The notes under the pieces are model-generated. The model saw only the letters and a program-made list of their open reading frames with translations. It made no database searches and had not been told where the DNA came from. Positions 60,510-64,000 of a stretch of 64,000 nt of DNA are shown in pieces. The translations under genes and the position numbers were made by a program. The DNA comes from Elioraea thermophila (ex Habib et al. 2022) (GTDB taxonomy: Bacteria > Pseudomonadota > Alphaproteobacteria > Acetobacterales > Acetobacteraceae), in NCBI RefSeq assembly GCF_003336755.1, contig NZ_QMDI01000002.1, positions 248,001 through 312,000 on the forward strand, written 5' to 3'. Positions within the stretch are counted from its first letter, which is position 1. Every line of letters begins with the position of its first letter.

Positions 60510-61298
60510 TCAGTCGGCGGCGGCGGGCTCGGGCTTGGGGCGCGCGAGCTTGGCGGCGATGATCGACGCCTCGTAGAGCAGGATCAACGGCAGGGCGAGC
60601 CCGATCTGGCTGATCACGTCGGGGGGCGTGATGATCGCGGCCAGCACGAACATGCCGACGATGGCATAGCGCCGCTTCGACGCCATGCCCTCGGGCGTGA
60701 TGATGCCGACCCGCGCCAGCAGAACGAGGCCCACCGGCATCAGGAAGGCGAAGCCGAAGGCGAAAATGAGCCGCATCACCAGCGAGAGATACTCACCGAC
60801 CTTGGCTTCCAGCTGGATGGGCAGGCCGCCCGCGCCTTCCGGGCTCTCGAAGGACAGAAAGAAGTGCCAGGCGGCGGGGATGACGAAGAAGTAGCAGAAC
60901 GCGGCGCCCAGCGCGAAGAAGAACGGGGTGGCGATGAGGAAAGGACGGATCGCCCTTTTCTCGCTGCGATAGAGCCCAGGGGCGACGAACAGCCAGAGCT
61001 GCATCGCCCACCAGGGGAAGGAGATCATCAACGCGCCCCAGAAGGCGACCTTGAGGTAGGTGAAAAACGCCTCGTAGAGGGCGGTGAAGATCATCCGCCG
61101 CTCCTGCCCCGTCTGCGAGGCGAGGATGTCGGCCAGCGGGGCGGCGAGGAAGCCGTAGATCTGCTTCGAAAAGGCGTAGCAGAGGATGAAGGCGGCGACG
61201 AAGCCGCCCAGGGCGTAGAGGATGCGCTGCCGCAGCTCGATCAGGTGATCGATCAGCGGCATCGGCTTGTCGTCGATGACGTCGTCCTCGGGCCGCAT
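60510..61298 (-). CDS. tatC: Tat protein translocase subunit TatC
   Basis: The substrate-recognition core (262 aa) of the twin-arginine export system. It begins MPLIDHLIELRQRILYALGG at about residues 12-31, has the FxxPL-like element FLAAPLADIL, and WQLWLF-like MQLWLFVAPGLYRSEKRA near 103-120. Six membrane helices follow in the expected spacing, and the protein ends in a short basic tail. It is 6 bases after tatB, typical of a tat operon. Confidence 0.97.
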   Translation of the reverse strand: MRPEDDVIDDKPMPLIDHLIELRQRILYALGGFVAAFILCYAFSKQIYGFLAAPLADILASQTGQERRMIFTALYEAFFTYLKVAFWGALMISFPWWAMQLWLFVAPGLYRSEKRAIRPFLIATPFFFALGAAFCYFFVIPAAWHFFLSFESPEGAGGLPIQLEAKVGEYLSLVMRLIFAFGFAFLMPVGLVLLARVGIITPEGMASKRRYAIVGMFVLAAIITPPDVISQIGLALPLILLYEASIIAAKLARPKPEPAAAD

Positions 61299-61304
61299 GG
61301 CGGG

Positions 61305-61775
61305 TCAGGCCCCCTCGCGCTTGACGGAAGGAGGCAGGAAGGGTGGGGGTTCGTCGGGCGGCGGCGGCGGTTCCGCCGCGGGGGTGGCGGAGGCCACCGC
61401 CGGCTCCGCCGTCAGCGCGGCCGGCTCGGGCTCGGGGGGCGGGGCGTGTGCGGCGCTGTCGTAGCCCGGTGACGTGGTCGCGAAAGGATCCGAGAAGGTC
61501 GTCGCGATCTCGCGGTTCGGGTCGAGCTCCTCCTCGAACTTGCGCTTGAAGTCGTAGGCGCCGGCGCGAACCTCGTCGATCTGGCGTTTCACCTCGTCGA
61601 GCTTGGATTCGCGCATCATCTCGTCGACGTGGACCTGGAATTCGGCCGCCATCCGCCGCGCCTTCTTGATGAAGTCGGCGACACCGCGAATGGCGTGCGG
61701 CAGGTCCTTCGGCCCGATCACGATGAGCGCGACCAGGAGGATCAGCGCGATTTCGGTCCAAGCGAGATCGAACAT
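61305..61775 (-). CDS. tatB: Tat protein translocase subunit TatB
   Basis: TatB (156 aa) with one membrane helix at about residues 4-22 (DLAWTEIALILLVALIVIG) followed by the PKDLPHAIRGVADF hinge and an amphipathic helix. TatB partners with TatC in binding signal peptides. The C-terminal half is Pro/Ala/Glu-rich, mostly disordered, and longer than in E. coli. It overlaps neither neighbour but is 41 bases after tatA and 6 before tatC. Confidence 0.95.
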   Translation of the reverse strand: MFDLAWTEIALILLVALIVIGPKDLPHAIRGVADFIKKARRMAAEFQVHVDEMMRESKLDEVKRQIDEVRAGAYDFKRKFEEELDPNREIATTFSDPFATTSPGYDSAAHAPPPEPEPAALTAEPAVASATPAAEPPPPPDEPPPFLPPSVKREGA

Positions 61776-61816
61776 GCCGCCTCAGTTTCCCGCCTTCCGC
61801 CGCGGCGGGCCCGCCG

Positions 61817-62002
61817 TCAACGGGTCCGGTCGGCGGTGGGCTCGTCGAAGGGCTCGTCGGCGCTCGCCTTGCCCGCGAGCTGGCGGCGCAACGACGCGAC
61901 ACCGCGCCCCGCTTCCGCGGCGAGAGCCGGGATGTGGCGAGAGCCGAACAGTGCCGCCACCACCAGGCCAACGAGCAGGATCTGCCACAGACCGATCGTC
62001 AT
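61817..62002 (-). CDS. tatA: Tat protein translocase subunit TatA
   Basis: Small (61 aa) pore-forming subunit. Residues 2-19 are a single membrane helix (TIGLWQILLVGLVVAALF) followed by the FGSRHIPALAAEAGRG hinge and an amphipathic helix, with a charged acidic tail. The conserved FG pair at the hinge is present. The ATG at 62000-62002 is used; the open frame extends into non-coding sequence. It is separated from scpB by an inserted ABC ATPase gene. Confidence 0.93.
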   Translation of the reverse strand: MTIGLWQILLVGLVVAALFGSRHIPALAAEAGRGVASLRRQLAGKASADEPFDEPTADRTR

Positions 62003-62105
62003 CGAAACGCCCACCTCGGCGTGGCCCGCGCATCGCGAGCCACCCGCAGGATCATGGCAGAGGGGGGGACGGCCCGCAACGCGCGGCCCGGCCGAAAAGC
62101 CGCCG

Positions 62106-63173
62106 TCAGGCCGCCGCCCGCGCCTCGGTCGCGAAGACGTGCGCGCGCGTGGGGTCGAGGGCCACCGCGACGGTGGCGTCCCGGGCCGGCAGGTATTCGC
62201 CCGGCACGCGGGCATGGATGTGCACCTCGCGCCCGCCCTCGCTGACCGACAGGTGGACGAGCGAGGTGCGCCCCAGGAGGCGCGAGGCCTCGACGCGGGC
62301 CCGGGCATGGCAGGGTTCGGCGCGCTCGGCCGGCAGCAGGCGGATGCCTTCGGGGCGGATCAGCACTTCCACCGGCTGCCCCTCCGGCAGGCCCGGTGCC
62401 GGCACCGGGCCGAACGGCGTCGCCACCATGCCGAACCGCACCTGGCCCACCACGCGGTTCACCTCGCCGAGGAAGGAGGCGACGAAGGCCGAGGTCGGGT
62501 GGAGATAGATCTCGGCCGGCGGGCCCTCCTGCACGATGCGCCCCTCGTGCAGCAGTGCCAGCCGATCGGCCATGAACATCGCCTCCTCGGCATCGTGGGT
62601 CACCATCAGAACCGCGATGCCTTCCTCCTGCAGCACGTGCAGGGTGTCGTCGCGCACGCGGTCGCGCAGTCGGGCATCCAGCCCCGAGAAGGGCTCATCG
62701 AGCAGGAGCACGCGCGGGCGCGGAGCAAGCGCCCGAGCCAGGGCCACGCGCTGCTGCTGCCCGCCCGACAGCGTGTGCGGCATCGCATCCGCAAAGCGCT
62801 CGAGCCGCACGCGGGCCAGCATCTCGCGCACGCGCTCGGCCCGCTTCGGCCCCTTCACGCCGAAGCCCACGTTCTCCGCCACCGTCAGGTGAGGAAAGAG
62901 CGCGAAGTCCTGGAACAGCAGCCCGACCCCGCGCGCTTCCGGCGCCACCTCGCGCTCCGGTTCGGCGACCAGTACGTCATCGATCCACACCCGCCCCTCC
63001 TGCAGGGGGGTGAGCCCGGCGGCGATCCGCAGAAGCGTCGTCTTGCCGTCGCCCGAGGGGCCAAGCAGGCAGACGATCTCGCCCTCGCCGACCGTGAGAT
63101 CGATGCCGCGCAGCACTTCGGTCCGCCCGAAACGGTGGCGCACGCCCTCCAGCCTGAGCGCGGTCCTGCTCAT
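62106..63173 (-). CDS. ABC transporter ATP-binding protein, FbpC/PotA-like with TOBE domain
   Basis: An ATPase subunit (355 aa) of the iron/spermidine/thiamine-type family. Walker A is GPSGDGKTT at about residues 38-46 (usual residue after GPSG is C, S or A), the signature LSGGQQQRVALARALA near 133-148, Walker B VLLLDEPFSGLD and VTHDAEEAMFMADR. The C-terminal TOBE region carries RPEGIRLLPAE. Its permease and binding protein are not in the window. The ATG overlaps the scpB stop by 4 bases (ATGA), an unexpected place, within the otherwise conserved scpA-scpB-tat block. Confidence 0.92.
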   Translation of the reverse strand: MSRTALRLEGVRHRFGRTEVLRGIDLTVGEGEIVCLLGPSGDGKTTLLRIAAGLTPLQEGRVWIDDVLVAEPEREVAPEARGVGLLFQDFALFPHLTVAENVGFGVKGPKRAERVREMLARVRLERFADAMPHTLSGGQQQRVALARALAPRPRVLLLDEPFSGLDARLRDRVRDDTLHVLQEEGIAVLMVTHDAEEAMFMADRLALLHEGRIVQEGPPAEIYLHPTSAFVASFLGEVNRVVGQVRFGMVATPFGPVPAPGLPEGQPVEVLIRPEGIRLLPAERAEPCHARARVEASRLLGRTSLVHLSVSEGGREVHIHARVPGEYLPARDATVAVALDPTRAHVFATEARAAA

Positions 63174-63859
63174 TCCCCTCGCCTCTCCTCGCCCTCCGGA
63201 TCGAGCGGCGGCAGCCTCTCCTCCCCCGGTGGGTCGCGGTGTTGATCCTGCGACGCAGTCGCAGAGATGGGGAGGGGCGGGGTCGCGGTCAAAAGCCCCG
63301 CCGCCTTGAGTTCGTCGAGGCGCGGCAGCTCTTTCAGCGAAGCAAGCCCGAAGTGGACGAGGAAGGCCTTCGTCGTGCCCCAGGTGGTGGGGCGGCCCGG
63401 GACCTCCCGCCTGCCTTTCGGTTCGACGAACCCGGCCTCGATCAGCGTCTCGAGCGTGCCCTGGCTCAGGGCCACCCCGCGCAGGTCCTCGATCTCGGCC
63501 CGCGTCACCGGCTGGTGATAGGCGATGATGGCGAGTGTTTCGACCGCGGCGCGGGAGAGGCGGCGCGGCACCTCGAAGCGCTTGCGCAGCACGGGGGCCA
63601 AGTCTTCGGCAGTGCGCAGCATCCAGCCCCCGCCGGCGCGGACGAGTTCCACGCCCCGGCCGGCGAACGCCTTCTCCAAGGCGGCGAGCACGGCGGCGGC
63701 GTCCGCCCCCTCGGGAAGGAGTTCCGCCAGCGCCTTCTCGGAGACGGGCTCGGCGGAGGCGAACAGAAGCGCCTCGGCGATGCGCAGCCACTCGGGGCGC
63801 ACGGGCGGCTCCGGCAAGGGCAGGGCAAGCGCGGCATCCGGCGGCGGCTGTTCGGTCAC
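63170..63859 (-). CDS. scpB: segregation and condensation protein B
   Basis: ScpB (229 aa), the winged-helix subunit of the SMC-ScpAB condensin. The first winged helix is RIAEALLFASAEPVSEKALA at about residues 26-45, and the central LSRAAVETLAIIAYHQPVTR is highly conserved near 100-119, followed by AEIEDLRGVALSQGTLETLI. The C-terminal tail after the second domain is disordered and charged. The start is GTG (63857-63859), overlapping the scpA stop as GTGA. Confidence 0.95.
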   Translation of the reverse strand: MTEQPPPDAALALPLPEPPVRPEWLRIAEALLFASAEPVSEKALAELLPEGADAAAVLAALEKAFAGRGVELVRAGGGWMLRTAEDLAPVLRKRFEVPRRLSRAAVETLAIIAYHQPVTRAEIEDLRGVALSQGTLETLIEAGFVEPKGRREVPGRPTTWGTTKAFLVHFGLASLKELPRLDELKAAGLLTATPPLPISATASQDQHRDPPGEERLPPLDPEGEERRGE

Positions 63860-64000
63860 GCCTCGGGCTCCGGTTCGCGGCGGGGTTTGATCCAGATCGG
63901 GCCGAACGGTTCGTCCTGGCGCAAGCTGAGCGCCCGGCCCTTGGCGAGCTCCAGCCCGGCCACGAGCATGGAGGCAACGCCGGCGCGGGTCGGCAAACCA
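63856..64000 (-). CDS. scpA: segregation and condensation protein A, C-terminal fragment
   Basis: Only the last 47 or so codons are in the window; the gene starts beyond 64000. The visible end GLPTRAGVASMLVAGLELAK followed by GRALSLRQDEPFGPIWIK matches the C-terminal winged helix of ScpA kleisin, which binds the SMC head. TGA at 63856-63858 overlaps the scpB GTG start. Confidence 0.9.
   Translation of the reverse strand, partial: GLPTRAGVASMLVAGLELAKGRALSLRQDEPFGPIWIKPRREPEPEA

Noticed and set aside
58632-61472. 946-codon open frame antisense to serS and tatC
   Set aside because: Long antisense frames are expected at about 70% GC. The translation is low-complexity, Arg/Glu/Gly-rich, matches no family, and covers well-defined genes and a tRNA on the other strand.

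Overview
The window is about 70% GC, gene-dense and free of mobile elements. Gene content points to an alphaproteobacterium of the Rhodospirillales, most likely Acetobacteraceae (genus not determinable by eye). The supporting features are the scpA-scpB-tatA-tatB-tatC-serS block with a tRNA-Pro and an NDUFS4-type complex I gene, the rpsU/def/COQ9 group, gltX divergent from comEC, DUF1491, DUF2848, a creatininase and several tripartite or ABC uptake systems. There is no rRNA, CRISPR array, phage or insertion sequence, and no gene-free stretch longer than 300 bases. Most operons use 1-8 nt overlaps (ATGA, GTGA, TGATG), GTG or TTG starts are frequent, and many convergent pairs meet with almost no spacer.

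Layout. 1-134: 3' end of a c-type cytochrome with a terminator. 223-3543: peptide/nickel-type ABC permeases and binding protein (no ATPases). 3657-4772: FAD oxidoreductase of the SelD-associated type. 4812-7282: alpha-E protein plus circularly permuted ATP-grasp. 7451-9230: secreted protein and OmpA-like porin. 9414-10651: a lysine-free KDPG-aldolase homologue and a GNAT. 10662-14285: gltX and comEC. 14295-16721: a PEP-CTERM-tagged phosphodiesterase, small conserved genes and a cytochrome b561. 16799-21803: TenA, an RNase-H-fold-like protein, creatininase, DUF2848, GNAT, DUF3553 and an M48 protease. 21918-23345: manC. 23350-30761: RND adaptor, RND pump, MFS and ThDP enzyme in one minus-strand operon. 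30862-35281: two Opp/Dpp ATPases translationally coupled to a molybdenum hydroxylase large subunit. 35402-36723: a lone AsnC effector domain and an AbrB-type permease. 36733-45131: SDR, macro domain, amidase, livKHMGF and alpha/beta hydrolase, read leftward. 45258-45614: CsaA-like tRNA-binding protein. 45631-48603: TAXI-TRAP transporter. 48701-50097: small genes. 50247-51917: rpsU, peptide deformylase, COQ9. 52094-54621: chemoreceptor and FrnE-like DsbA. 54690-57889: phosphonate-type uptake with a fused ATPase-permease and a GntR/UTRA regulator. 58031-64000: tRNA-Arg, lipoprotein, NDUFS4-like protein, tRNA-Pro, serS, tatCBA, an orphan ABC ATPase, scpB and the scpA end.

The general theme is uptake and breakdown of small amides, peptides and organophosphorus compounds beside core housekeeping genes. 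The most unusual observations are the aldolase homologue without a single lysine (9414-10040), the one-polypeptide PhnC-PhnE fusion that lacks the expected first permease helix (54690-56168), the phosphodiesterase with a PEP-CTERM sorting tail (14295-15377), the molybdenum hydroxylase subunit coupled to peptide-transporter ATPases (30862-35281), and an apparent start-codon anomaly in a gene overlapping tenA (17476-18450). No clear defence or multi-gene novel system is visible.
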